This document shows positions 1 through 8,395 of a DNA stretch of 64,000 nt, piece after piece. The notes under the pieces are model-generated. The model worked only from the letters and a program-made list of their open reading frames with translations, did not search any database and was not told the origin of the DNA. Where the stretch lies: assembly GCF_006438875.1 (NCBI RefSeq), contig NZ_RCZH01000006.1, positions 121,032-185,031 of the forward strand, read 5' to 3'. Each line of letters begins with the position of its first letter. Positions within the stretch are counted from its first letter, which is position 1. The DNA is from Flavobacterium pectinovorum (GTDB lineage Bacteria > Bacteroidota > Bacteroidia > Flavobacteriales > Flavobacteriaceae). The translations under genes and the position numbers were made by a program.

Positions 1-714
1 AACATTTCCACCATCAGTAATATGATTACGAATTATTGGCTGCGAAAATTCAGCATGAAAAAATACTTTTCGCATTGGTGCCCAACCTGTAATAATACGA
101 TAACCTTTAATAGTATGATCATTTGGAAATGAGAGTTGTGATGCAATAATTTTAGTATTCCAATCTGACTTTTTCATCGAATGATCCAAATCGATCACAA
201 TATGTGCTTCTTTATTTTTAGGAAAACTATATTTATGAAAACCGGCATGCGTAGTTGCTGTCAATTCTGCTTTTACCTGATAATCTAAGAGTTCTACACT
301 GTAATAACCCGGTTTTGCTGATTCTTTTTCATGAGAGAATTTAGATTGATAGGCATTTTGTCCTGTCTCTTCTTTAACTATTGGACCGCTAAAAGGCATC
401 AACATAACGTCGAATAATTCGGCTACACCAGTTCCGCTTAAATGTGTGTGGCTGAAACCCGCGATTGTTGTGTCATTATAATTGTAACCACAGGCAACGC
501 TCCAATCTGGTGTGTTACGAGTATCGGGACTCAATTGCACCATTCCAAACGGAACTGTTGCTCCAGGATAATTATTACCCGAAAGCGGTGATCCGTGTGC
601 TGCTCCTGTACCGATAAGCGGATTAACATACGTGGTAGTTTTTTCTTTATTCTGTGCTCCAAGAACTATGGAACTTATTAAAGTCCCAAAGAGTATTATT
701 TTATTTATAGTCAT
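1..714 (-). CDS. GH92 alpha-mannosidase-like protein, N-terminal part
   Basis: The frame opens with ATG at 714 and runs off the left edge of the window, so only the first 238 codons are present. The protein begins with a signal peptide (MTINKIILFGTLISSIVLGA) and continues with YVNPLIGTG, NNYPGATVPFGMVQLSPD and GFSHTHLSGTG, which are hallmark N-terminal motifs of GH92. Family members are calcium-dependent exo-alpha-mannosidases; the catalytic C-terminal domain lies outside the window. The visible part is the N-terminal beta-sandwich domain. It is last in the minus-strand PUL, 561 bp after the GH95 gene, with repeats in between. Linkage specificity cannot be judged from this fragment. Confidence 0.9.
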   Translation of the reverse strand, partial: MTINKIILFGTLISSIVLGAQNKEKTTTYVNPLIGTGAAHGSPLSGNNYPGATVPFGMVQLSPDTRNTPDWSVACGYNYNDTTIAGFSHTHLSGTGVAELFDVMLMPFSGPIVKEETGQNAYQSKFSHEKESAKPGYYSVELLDYQVKAELTATTHAGFHKYSFPKNKEAHIVIDLDHSMKKSDWNTKIIASQLSFPNDHTIKGYRIITGWAPMRKVFFHAEFSQPIIRNHITDGGNV

Positions 715-1275
715 TCAAAATCTTGTTTAATTATCCTAACAGGTTTCAAAAACCTGTTAGGTATGATGGATAGTCATTATATGAATTTCATGAAATATGA
801 TTTCATCTTTATTTTAAACTGCCTCCAGCTTTAGCTAAATATCATTAAGTTAAGCATTTAAAAAATAAAATCCGTTTTTTTTCCGCGTTTTTACGAAGTA
901 AATCTGTTTTATCCGCGTCAAAATTAGACGCTGATTTTACTGATTCGCTAAAGCGAAAACGCTGATAAAAACGGATTTTTATAATTACTTTCTTGATTAA
1001 ACTGGTAAGTAATTTTATAGATTTCCCTTAACTTAATGACATTGAGCGAAAGCTGGAGGCTATTCAGAACTTGAATTTAATCTTTTTAATATTTCTCTTT
1101 TTGTTTGTCATTACAAGAAACGACGGATCTTCATTAGTAATTCGACAACATAGACATAGTGTATGTTAGCTTCTTACGGAGATCCCTCGTTCCTCGGGAT
1201 GACAAGATTGTGTTGAATTCTTTACCTGTGTTTTCTAAACCTACAAGGTTTTGAAAACCTTGCAGGAATTCTAAA
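715..1275. repeat. Intergenic repeat cluster between GH92 and GH95 genes
   Basis: No gene is seen here. The stretch holds a 27-bp palindrome at 735-761 (CCTAACAGG arms), a 240-bp composite inverted repeat at 821-1060, a fragment of the TTCCTCGGGATGACAAGATTG-type repeat around 1180-1210, and another 27-bp palindrome at 1240-1266 (CCTACAAGG/CCTTGCAGG arms). The two 27-bp palindromes sit just after the GH95 stop and just before the GH92 start, where they may act as weak terminators or mRNA-stabilising hairpins. Confidence 0.75.
821..1060. repeat. 240-bp composite inverted-repeat element, copy 1
   Basis: The outer arms start GCCTCCAGCTTTAGCT (left) and end AGCGAAAGCTGGAGGC (right), followed inward by a CATTAAGTTAAG/CTTAACTTAATG pair. 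The core, about 868-980, is bounded by inverted ATCCGTTTTT and AAAAACGGAT arms and contains nested hairpins such as AGCGTC/GACGC. A second copy of the same length occurs at 50323-50563 and a related element with a different core at 30395-30597. It encodes nothing recognisable and resembles a MITE-like or REP-like repeat. Confidence 0.75.
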
Positions 1276-3615
1276 CTATAACTTAGAAGAAGTAATTTCT
1301 TTCAACTCTCCATTTACCTTCACTTTTACTTTTGTTGGTGTTGCAGATAAAATTTCATACTTCGTTACTTTACCTTTTTCCCATTTGATGTTTATGGTAA
1401 AATTCCCTTCGGCTTTAAGCCCTTTTACTTCCCCTTCTTTTAACCAAACATCCGGCATTGCAGGCAATAATTCTATAAATCCTGCATGACTCTGGATCAG
1501 CATTTCACCAATTCCGGCGGCTGCTCCAAAATTTCCATCGATTTGAAATGGTGGTCCGGCAGAAAGTAAATTAGGGTAAACGCCACCTCCTGCTCCATAA
1601 TTAATATTAGTTGCAAGAGTAGGTCTAAGAATTGTTTTTAATAATCTATACGCTTTATTTCCTTCTTTCAAACGGGACCAAAACAACATTTTGTATGCGA
1701 TTGACCAACTTGGTCCATCGTCTCCTCTTACTTCAAGGGTTTTCTTAATCGCATCAACAAGTTCAGGTTTGTTTTCAGGCGTAATCAAAGATCCCGGATA
1801 TAAGGCATATAAATGAGAAATATGACGGTGTTGAGGATCTTCTTCTTTATATGGTTTTAACCATTCCTGTATTCTTCCGTCAGGGCCAACCACTCCCGGT
1901 GGCGGTAATAATTTTAATTGTTTTTCAAGTTCAATGCTTAAATCATTGTCTAAACCTAGTTTTTTAGATGCAATTATCACGTTGTTAAACAATTCGCGAA
2001 TAATCTGATTGTCAATTGTAGGTCCCATGCAAACATGTGACGTATCCCCATTTGGTAATAAAAATGAGTTCTCCGGCGATACAGACGGTGATGTCACTAA
2101 CCAACCCGTTTCCGGATCTTTTACTAACATACTTTTATAAAATTGTGCTGCTCCTTTTAATACTGGATAAATTTCAGCCAGATATGCCTGATCATTTGTG
2201 TATAAATAATGGCTCCATAAATTGTTACACAACCAACCAGATCCTGATTTTGTGATTCCCCATGAAGCACTTTCGCCTGGTTCTGTGAATCCCCAAACAT
2301 TGGTAATTACGTGCGCTACCCAACCATCGGCATTGTAATATGCTTTTGCGGTTTTTTCACCATTCGCTACCATTGCTTTGGTCATATCTTTTAACGGAAG
2401 ATTTAATTCTGATAAATTAGCTGTTTCCAATGCCCAGTGATTCATTTGCACATTTACATCCAAATGATAATCTGCGTTCCAAGGTGTTTGAACGTTATTT
2501 GCCCATATTCCTTGTAAGTTTGGCGGCAATAATCCAACTCTGGTACTGCTGATACTTAAATAACGACCGTATTGGTAAAACAAAACCGGGAGCTCTGTAT
2601 CTGCATCCGGTTCTTTTATAAAAGTGTCCAAACGCTCATTTGTAGGCAATGTTTTTTTTGTAGCTTTTCCAAAATTCAAAGTCACACGATTGAATAACTT
2701 TTGATAGTTTTCAATGTGCAATTTCTTCTGATCCTGATATTTCTTTTGCATTGCTAAATCCAAAATTTTATCTACTGAAGATTCGAAATTTTTATCTTTA
2801 TAATCTGTTCCTGCCGATATAAAAATCACAACTTCTGTTGCGTTTTTTATTTCAATCAAATTATTTGTGTACAAAGCATTACCATCTATTATTTGAGCTT
2901 TTACTTTAGCTTTATACTTCATTCCTTTTCCGTCAGTTCCATTGTTTAACTGCCCTCTCATTACTAAAGAATTATCGGTGCCGTTTACAGTTTTAAAACG
3001 CTCTGGTCGGTCTAACTGAACGGTAAAATTCAGTTTCCCTTTTTTACTGGAAGTCAGTTTGATAAAAGCGGCATCATCGCCAAAACCGGCAAAATATTCA
3101 CGCTTATAAGTTACTCCGTCAATGGTAAACTGAGTTGCTGCAACTGCGGTTTGAATATCCAGATTTCTGGTATAATTTGTCGCTTGTGATTTAGTTTTAT
3201 AATCAAATTTCAACGTCATATTTCCCAAAACCTGATACGCTCCAAATGGTACATCAGCCCCATTTCCACTTCCGGAACCAGCTCCTTTACAGATAAAATG
3301 CTCATCAATTAATTTTTGAGCCTCTTTATTTTTATTAGCTAATAACAATTCCCTTATCTGAGGTAAGAAAGAATATGCCTGATAATTGTTAGCGTCTTGC
3401 GGAGATCCGCTCCATAAGGTAATTTCGTTTAAAACCAATTTTTCGGTTGTTACTCCTCCATCTGGCATGATTCCTAATCGGCCATTTCCTAGTGGTAATG
3501 TTTCTTCCCATTGAGATGCAGGTTTCGTGTACCATAACTCTAACGGATTAGTTTGAGAATAGCCTAAAAAAGGCAGTACTAAAAATAGGATTGATTTGTA
3601 TTTCTTGATATTCAT
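1276..3615 (-). CDS. GH95 family alpha-L-fucosidase/alpha-L-galactosidase-like
   Basis: 779 residues with an N-terminal signal peptide ending near LGYSQ, so secreted to the periplasm or surface. The N-terminal domain carries WYTKPASQWEETLPLGNGRL, typical of GH95. Candidate catalytic elements are E515 in SVSPENSF, the DVNVQMNHW segment (N388) and D693 in QIDGNFG, matching the positions where the Bifidobacterium enzyme AfcA has its acid, Asn pair and base. GH95 enzymes remove alpha-linked L-fucose or L-galactose by inversion. The first residue of the usual NxN pair appears to be Asp here. The gene follows the GH2 gene by 78 bp with a 27-bp palindrome between them, consistent with one PUL transcript. 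The family is certain; the sugar cleaved is not. Confidence 0.9.
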   Translation of the reverse strand: MNIKKYKSILFLVLPFLGYSQTNPLELWYTKPASQWEETLPLGNGRLGIMPDGGVTTEKLVLNEITLWSGSPQDANNYQAYSFLPQIRELLLANKNKEAQKLIDEHFICKGAGSGSGNGADVPFGAYQVLGNMTLKFDYKTKSQATNYTRNLDIQTAVAATQFTIDGVTYKREYFAGFGDDAAFIKLTSSKKGKLNFTVQLDRPERFKTVNGTDNSLVMRGQLNNGTDGKGMKYKAKVKAQIIDGNALYTNNLIEIKNATEVVIFISAGTDYKDKNFESSVDKILDLAMQKKYQDQKKLHIENYQKLFNRVTLNFGKATKKTLPTNERLDTFIKEPDADTELPVLFYQYGRYLSISSTRVGLLPPNLQGIWANNVQTPWNADYHLDVNVQMNHWALETANLSELNLPLKDMTKAMVANGEKTAKAYYNADGWVAHVITNVWGFTEPGESASWGITKSGSGWLCNNLWSHYLYTNDQAYLAEIYPVLKGAAQFYKSMLVKDPETGWLVTSPSVSPENSFLLPNGDTSHVCMGPTIDNQIIRELFNNVIIASKKLGLDNDLSIELEKQLKLLPPPGVVGPDGRIQEWLKPYKEEDPQHRHISHLYALYPGSLITPENKPELVDAIKKTLEVRGDDGPSWSIAYKMLFWSRLKEGNKAYRLLKTILRPTLATNINYGAGGGVYPNLLSAGPPFQIDGNFGAAAGIGEMLIQSHAGFIELLPAMPDVWLKEGEVKGLKAEGNFTINIKWEKGKVTKYEILSATPTKVKVKVNGELKEITSSKL

Positions 3616-3654
3616 ATTGTGTGTTTTTTTTAGTCTTTTGGATCGGTTATTAAA

Positions 3655-3681
3655 CCTAACAGGTTTTTAAAACCTGTTAGG
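3655..3681. repeat. 27-bp palindrome between GH95 and GH2 genes
   Basis: The arms are CCTAACAGG and CCTGTTAGG around a TTTTTAAAA centre. It is one of at least seven copies of this hairpin family in the window (735, 1240, 3655, 21541, 36494, 36648, 58539). Its position a few bases after the GH2 stop suggests it modulates readthrough or mRNA stability inside the PUL transcript. Confidence 0.7.
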
Positions 3682-3693
3682 ATAAAATCTCAA

Positions 3694-6639
3694 TTATTTA
3701 TTATAAGGAACAGCTTTTACAAGTGGTTTTTCTCCATTTTTTAAAAGTGCTTCGTCAAATTCTATTGTAATTTCTTTGCTTTCTCCTTTTAGTAAAGTAA
3801 AATAACTATCGCTAACAATTACAGGTAAAATCTGAGTTCCGTCTTTGTCGTTTAATACTTGAATATGAACTCCAAAAGCAATTCCAGACGGACTTGAAAC
3901 TTTAGATTTTACAACATATTTTCCATTTTCTTTTACAACTTTAGTGGAAACATCAACTTTTGCTTTTGGCAATTTATTTAGTTCTGTGAAATCTTTCATG
4001 TTAGTTCCTCTCCAATAAAAATTCTCACTGATTAATTTATTCTGAGCATCTTTTAGCTTTAAGCGAATAAAATGTACCGGATTCAAATCAGAAGAATTAG
4101 TATTTGTTTCAGCTCCAAAAACTTTGAAATCATACAATGAATATCCCCAACCAGAACCACGTTTTACGCCTAACATTCTAACATAACGTGCTTTCATTTC
4201 ATCAAACGAAATAGTTTGAAGTCCAGATTTTCCGTCTTTTATAATACTGGCATCTGTCCAGTTTTTTGCATCTGTACTGATCTGAATTTTATATTCTTTT
4301 CCGTAGGCATTTTCCCAATTCAAAACCACACGATTTACAACATATTCATTTTCAAGATCTACGTAGATCCATTCATCATCCGTTGATTTACTTGCCCAAC
4401 GACTATTTGAATCTCCATCTGTAATATCTCTTGTATTTCCTCCATCTGTAGAAGATGCTACAACATTCTTTTGAAATGCCAGATCTTTTTGATTGGAATA
4501 AAACGGAATCACAAAACTCTCTGTAGCTGTATTCGAGTAGGAATCTACAACGGCTTTTTGATTGTATTTAGTAACTTGTTTTCCATCTAAATTATAAACA
4601 ACAGCTTCGGCGTTTAGGTTTTTAAAATCCGTTCCTGTTGTATTGATTACTTTAACCGAGTTATTAACTGGATTCCATTGAATATGCAAAGGTTCACATG
4701 CCGATTTTACGCCCCAATAAGCGCCTGTTAAATCATAATAATAATCATAAGTCTGCCAAACCATACTTGGATAAGACGACTGACTCATCCAGGTCATAAT
4801 TCCCGAAGCATCTTCCCACATATGATCTAACCAGCCTTCATACATGGCTTTGTTGGTTTCGATATTTAATAATTGGGCTTTTGTGGTATATTCTTCCAGA
4901 TTATTTGGTTTTCCGTATCGTTCTGTTATGCTTTTATCATAATTATCCGGTGAAGCATTAAAGGCTTTTTGTCCAAAGAAATGTTTGTCCCACATATCAT
5001 TTCGTGGCCACCAGTCTTTCTCCGGAATAAATTTTTTAAAACTTTCAATATTCGGAAAAACTGCTGTTCCAATTTCGGTTCTTAAACCCCAACCCGGACC
5101 ATCTCCTGTGCCTACATAAGCTGCGGGATATTTGGTAAAATAAAATCTTGGATCTTTATTGCCCCAAAGTCCGCTTCCGCTTAAATTTCCTGTATTTGAA
5201 CAAGGCTGATAATGACGATTGTTATTATCAAAAGTTTTAATATTTTCTGCAATCCAACCATTTAATGGAGCTTGCGGAACTCCTTCGTTATCTCCGCACC
5301 AAACAGCAATGCTGGCATGATTTCTTACTCGTTTTATTTTTTCAACAACATTATTATTAAAAACATGAATGTCCAAAGGTAAATTAGGATTTGCATTTAG
5401 CCAAAAATCATCCCAAACCATAATTCCATATTTATCGCAAGCTTCATAAAATTCGTCATCTGTAGTTGAACCCAACCAATTACGGATAATGTTGTAATTC
5501 ATTTCTTTATGAAGTTTTACTTTAAGATCATATTCATCACCTCTGCAACGAAGCATATATTCACTCATTCCCCAGTTTCCACCTTTTAGAAATACTCTTT
5601 TACCACTGATCGAAACATGCAAAACGCCGCCTTCTGTATCATAAGTGTATTTTTTAATTCCGAAGGTTACTTTTTGAGCGTCAGAAACTACTTCACCAAT
5701 TTTGAAAGTAAATTGACACGTATATAAATTAGGATCTCCGTAACCATTTGGCCACCATAATTTAGGATTCTGAATGGCTAATTCCGGAAACTGTTCTTTG
5801 CTCAATTTTATACTTGTAAGTCCGTTTGCATCCAGATTTATCTTTTTCGAAAAAGTAATATTTCCCGGCATGATTACGCCTGTCAAAATTCCTTCCTGGT
5901 TTTGTGCCGAAGAGTTTTTAAGGTCTACTTTTATTTCAAGATCCGCGCGTCCGTTAGACGGTAAATCAGTGTGAATCCAAGGATCTACAATGGTAATTTT
6001 GTTTGTATTACTAAGATAAACATCATCTGTAATTCCTGAGTTTAATCCCGGAACGTAAGGCATCCAATCCCAACCTGCACTTGAAATATAGGTTGGACTT
6101 CCGTAATTGTTTAAAGGCTGTTTTGGAATACTTACCAAAATTGCCAACACGTTTTTTTCATTGCGATGTACCAATTTCGTGATATCAAATTTACCACGTT
6201 GCATCATTCCGTTTAAAGTGGCTAATTTTTTTCCGTTAAGGTAAATATCTCCTTCACGATTAATTCCTTCAAAATTTAGCCAGATAATGTCTTTTGTGAA
6301 ATTCTCCGGAACACTAAATTCTGAACGATACCAGAAACTGCGATCGTATTTTGCTTTATCAACCTGATAAATATTGTCTCCAAAATTCGGATCTTTCTCT
6401 ACTCCGCTTACAACATAAGAATTGAAAATTGTACCCGGAACAACGGCTTTTACCCAGTTTGTATCGGAATAATTTGAGGTGAATATTTTAAGACTATCCT
6501 GCCCAACTTCTGCTTGTGGTTTCAGCTTCCAAACTATATCAGAAGAGTTTAAACTTATTTTGCTTTGAGAATAAATACGTAATGATAAAACATTTAGAAC
6601 CAATAAAATTGTATAAATCTGAATATTAATAAACTTCAT
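3694..6639 (-). CDS. GH2 exo-acting glycosidase with F5/8C domain
   Basis: 981 residues with a signal peptide ending around residue 25 (RIYSQ). The GH2 sugar-binding domain carries FEGINREGDIYLNGK and GWDWMPYVPGLNSGI (about 187-200), the latter characteristic of the GH2 branch of exo-beta-glucosaminidases (CsxA type) and plant-type mannosyl-glycoprotein endo-beta-mannosidases. Likely acid/base E452 (WCGDNEG) and nucleophile E522 (RTEIGTAV) are 70 residues apart, close to the CsxA spacing as I recall it. Residues about 723-845 form an inserted F5/8 type C (CBM32-like) domain, with DGDSNSRWAS and WIYVDLEN, placed between the barrel and the C-terminal beta domain. It lies downstream of susD in the PUL. 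Exo-beta-glucosaminidase, beta-mannosidase and endo-beta-mannosidase remain open. Confidence 0.85.
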   Translation of the reverse strand: MKFINIQIYTILLVLNVLSLRIYSQSKISLNSSDIVWKLKPQAEVGQDSLKIFTSNYSDTNWVKAVVPGTIFNSYVVSGVEKDPNFGDNIYQVDKAKYDRSFWYRSEFSVPENFTKDIIWLNFEGINREGDIYLNGKKLATLNGMMQRGKFDITKLVHRNEKNVLAILVSIPKQPLNNYGSPTYISSAGWDWMPYVPGLNSGITDDVYLSNTNKITIVDPWIHTDLPSNGRADLEIKVDLKNSSAQNQEGILTGVIMPGNITFSKKINLDANGLTSIKLSKEQFPELAIQNPKLWWPNGYGDPNLYTCQFTFKIGEVVSDAQKVTFGIKKYTYDTEGGVLHVSISGKRVFLKGGNWGMSEYMLRCRGDEYDLKVKLHKEMNYNIIRNWLGSTTDDEFYEACDKYGIMVWDDFWLNANPNLPLDIHVFNNNVVEKIKRVRNHASIAVWCGDNEGVPQAPLNGWIAENIKTFDNNNRHYQPCSNTGNLSGSGLWGNKDPRFYFTKYPAAYVGTGDGPGWGLRTEIGTAVFPNIESFKKFIPEKDWWPRNDMWDKHFFGQKAFNASPDNYDKSITERYGKPNNLEEYTTKAQLLNIETNKAMYEGWLDHMWEDASGIMTWMSQSSYPSMVWQTYDYYYDLTGAYWGVKSACEPLHIQWNPVNNSVKVINTTGTDFKNLNAEAVVYNLDGKQVTKYNQKAVVDSYSNTATESFVIPFYSNQKDLAFQKNVVASSTDGGNTRDITDGDSNSRWASKSTDDEWIYVDLENEYVVNRVVLNWENAYGKEYKIQISTDAKNWTDASIIKDGKSGLQTISFDEMKARYVRMLGVKRGSGWGYSLYDFKVFGAETNTNSSDLNPVHFIRLKLKDAQNKLISENFYWRGTNMKDFTELNKLPKAKVDVSTKVVKENGKYVVKSKVSSPSGIAFGVHIQVLNDKDGTQILPVIVSDSYFTLLKGESKEITIEFDEALLKNGEKPLVKAVPYNK

Positions 6640-6684
6640 ATTGTTACTTAATTGGTTTACAGATTGTAAACATTAAAAAATAAG

Positions 6685-6760
6685 AATGCCATTTTGGAAT
6701 AAGTTTTTTCTAACAGAAAACTCACTTAGTACTGTTATTACCTAAATCCAAAATGGCATT
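6685..6760 (-). promoter_or_regulatory. Stem-loop between susD and GH2 gene
   Basis: AATGCCATTTTGGA at 6685-6698 is perfectly complementary to TCCAAAATGGCATT at 6747-6760, giving a 14-bp stem with a 48-nt loop that itself holds a small hairpin. It lies between the susD stop (6833) and the GH2 start (6639). No clear U-tract follows the stem, so an mRNA-processing or stability hairpin separating the abundant susCD message from the enzyme genes is more likely than a strong terminator. Confidence 0.55.
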
Positions 6761-6832
6761 GCAAATCAAAACTGTGATTAACCAAAAATCACTTGATCAA
6801 AAAAAATTACATTAAAACTATTTTTAAGGATA

Positions 6833-8362
6833 TTAATATCCTGGATTTTGATCTTCCGGTCCAATATCCTGATTTTGCTGAATTTCTACTAGAGGAATTG
6901 GGTATCTGTTATGAAAATCGGCAATTGTACCGCTTTCAGCTGCCCATTTGTTGCGCGCTTTTACATTTTGAACTAATTTTCCTGTACGGATAAGATCCAT
7001 TCTTCTCCATCCTTCAAACGCTAATTCACGCATACGTTCGTCAAGAATTCTGTCTCTGAAATCAGCTTGAGAAAGTCCGCTCCATTCCATTCCTGTTGGT
7101 AATGTTCCTCCAAAAGCACGAGTACGAACCTGATTTACATATCCTTCGGCATCAGAAGTACTTCCCAATTCATTTAAACATTCTGCGTAGCATAGTAATA
7201 CATCTGAATAACGAATGTATGGTTTGTTTTTTCCTGAATTCCAAAACGATTGCTTTCCATCGACGCGAATATCTTCGTATTTTTTTACGTGCGGATCTAA
7301 TTCATCTCCACCAAAACCTGCAGGAATTGTTGGTGTAATTCCTTTATAAGTAAAGTCATAACGGATACTTGCATCTTTACGTTTATCTCCCGGTTCCCAG
7401 ATTCCGCCATTTGTTTTATCACTATAGCAATATTTGGTTGGAACCAATAAATCATATCCTCCAAAATAAGCATATTGATCTATGTTTGCTAATGCCCTTG
7501 ACCCAGTTTGCCATTGAATTTGGTTGTTATCAGGATAGGTATTATTGAACTGAAATTCATAAAGTGACTCTGAAGAATTTGCGTGATCTGGGCTAAAAAC
7601 ATCAGCATAATTTGCTAATAAACTGTATTTTCCAGACGTAATTACTTTACCAAACCATTCTTTTGCCTGTGTATAATCACGTGCGCCCGAAGCTTCAGGA
7701 GCGTATAAAAATACTTTACCCAATAATGCCTGAGCTAGGTATTTCACAGGAAAAGTTAAGTTCTTTTGTGTGGTTGGCAAATTGGCTTCGGCAACTTTTA
7801 GATCATTTATAATATATGTATAAACGTCTTTTAGCGGTTGTCTTGCGTATCCTAATTCTTTAGTTCGAGCTTGATCCAAAATTGGAATTTCTCCCCAATA
7901 TTGAGCCAATTCAAACATTAAACTTGCTCTGATAAAACTCGCTTCTCCAAGTAAGATACTTCTACGAGCAGCATCAGCTTCTGTATTATTGTTCAGTGCA
8001 TAAATTGCCTGTGCGGCATAATGTACAGATGGCCAACGGGAATCCCATTGCTCTGCCAAAGCTGTGTTTTCCTGAGAAAGGAATCCATTATAGTAATCTA
8101 ATCCTGCTTGTCCCGGAGTTGTCATTACCTGAAAAGCTCCTTGTTGGGTTTCGTCTGTTCCTAATTGAAACATTAATCCTCCTCTGTCTTTTTGTATGTT
8201 TCTCCATGAAGAATACATTCCTAAAACAAGTGGTTCTATATTATCCAATTTCGAAAAAGTCTGTTCTTCTGTAAGAGCAGTGTTTGGATCCTCCTCTAAA
8301 AAATCGGTACAGGAAGTCAATAACATTACGCATGCCATTGCGGTTAAAATTTTTACTTTCAT
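6833..8362 (-). CDS. SusD/RagB-family glycan-binding lipoprotein
   Basis: 509 residues with a lipoprotein signal MKVKILTAMACVMLLTSC (Cys18 lipidated), followed by TDFLEEDPNTALTEEQTF, a typical start for a mature SusD. The C-terminal RagB/SusD signature is present (DERMRELAFEGWRRMDLIRT and RYPIPLVEIQQNQDIGPEDQ). It is a surface-exposed glycan-binding protein that forms the lid of the SusC channel. The gene begins 33 bp after the susC stop, the usual susC-susD arrangement. The bound glycan cannot be predicted; by context it is the galactose-, mannose- or fucose-containing substrate of this PUL. Confidence 0.95.
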   Translation of the reverse strand: MKVKILTAMACVMLLTSCTDFLEEDPNTALTEEQTFSKLDNIEPLVLGMYSSWRNIQKDRGGLMFQLGTDETQQGAFQVMTTPGQAGLDYYNGFLSQENTALAEQWDSRWPSVHYAAQAIYALNNNTEADAARRSILLGEASFIRASLMFELAQYWGEIPILDQARTKELGYARQPLKDVYTYIINDLKVAEANLPTTQKNLTFPVKYLAQALLGKVFLYAPEASGARDYTQAKEWFGKVITSGKYSLLANYADVFSPDHANSSESLYEFQFNNTYPDNNQIQWQTGSRALANIDQYAYFGGYDLLVPTKYCYSDKTNGGIWEPGDKRKDASIRYDFTYKGITPTIPAGFGGDELDPHVKKYEDIRVDGKQSFWNSGKNKPYIRYSDVLLCYAECLNELGSTSDAEGYVNQVRTRAFGGTLPTGMEWSGLSQADFRDRILDERMRELAFEGWRRMDLIRTGKLVQNVKARNKWAAESGTIADFHNRYPIPLVEIQQNQDIGPEDQNPGY

Positions 8363-8395
8363 AATTATATTTTTAATTATTGTCGAAAATTATTT

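Noticed and set aside
821..1060. Insertion sequence with transposase
   Set aside because: The 240-bp element has no reading frame for a transposase, so at most it is a non-autonomous element.
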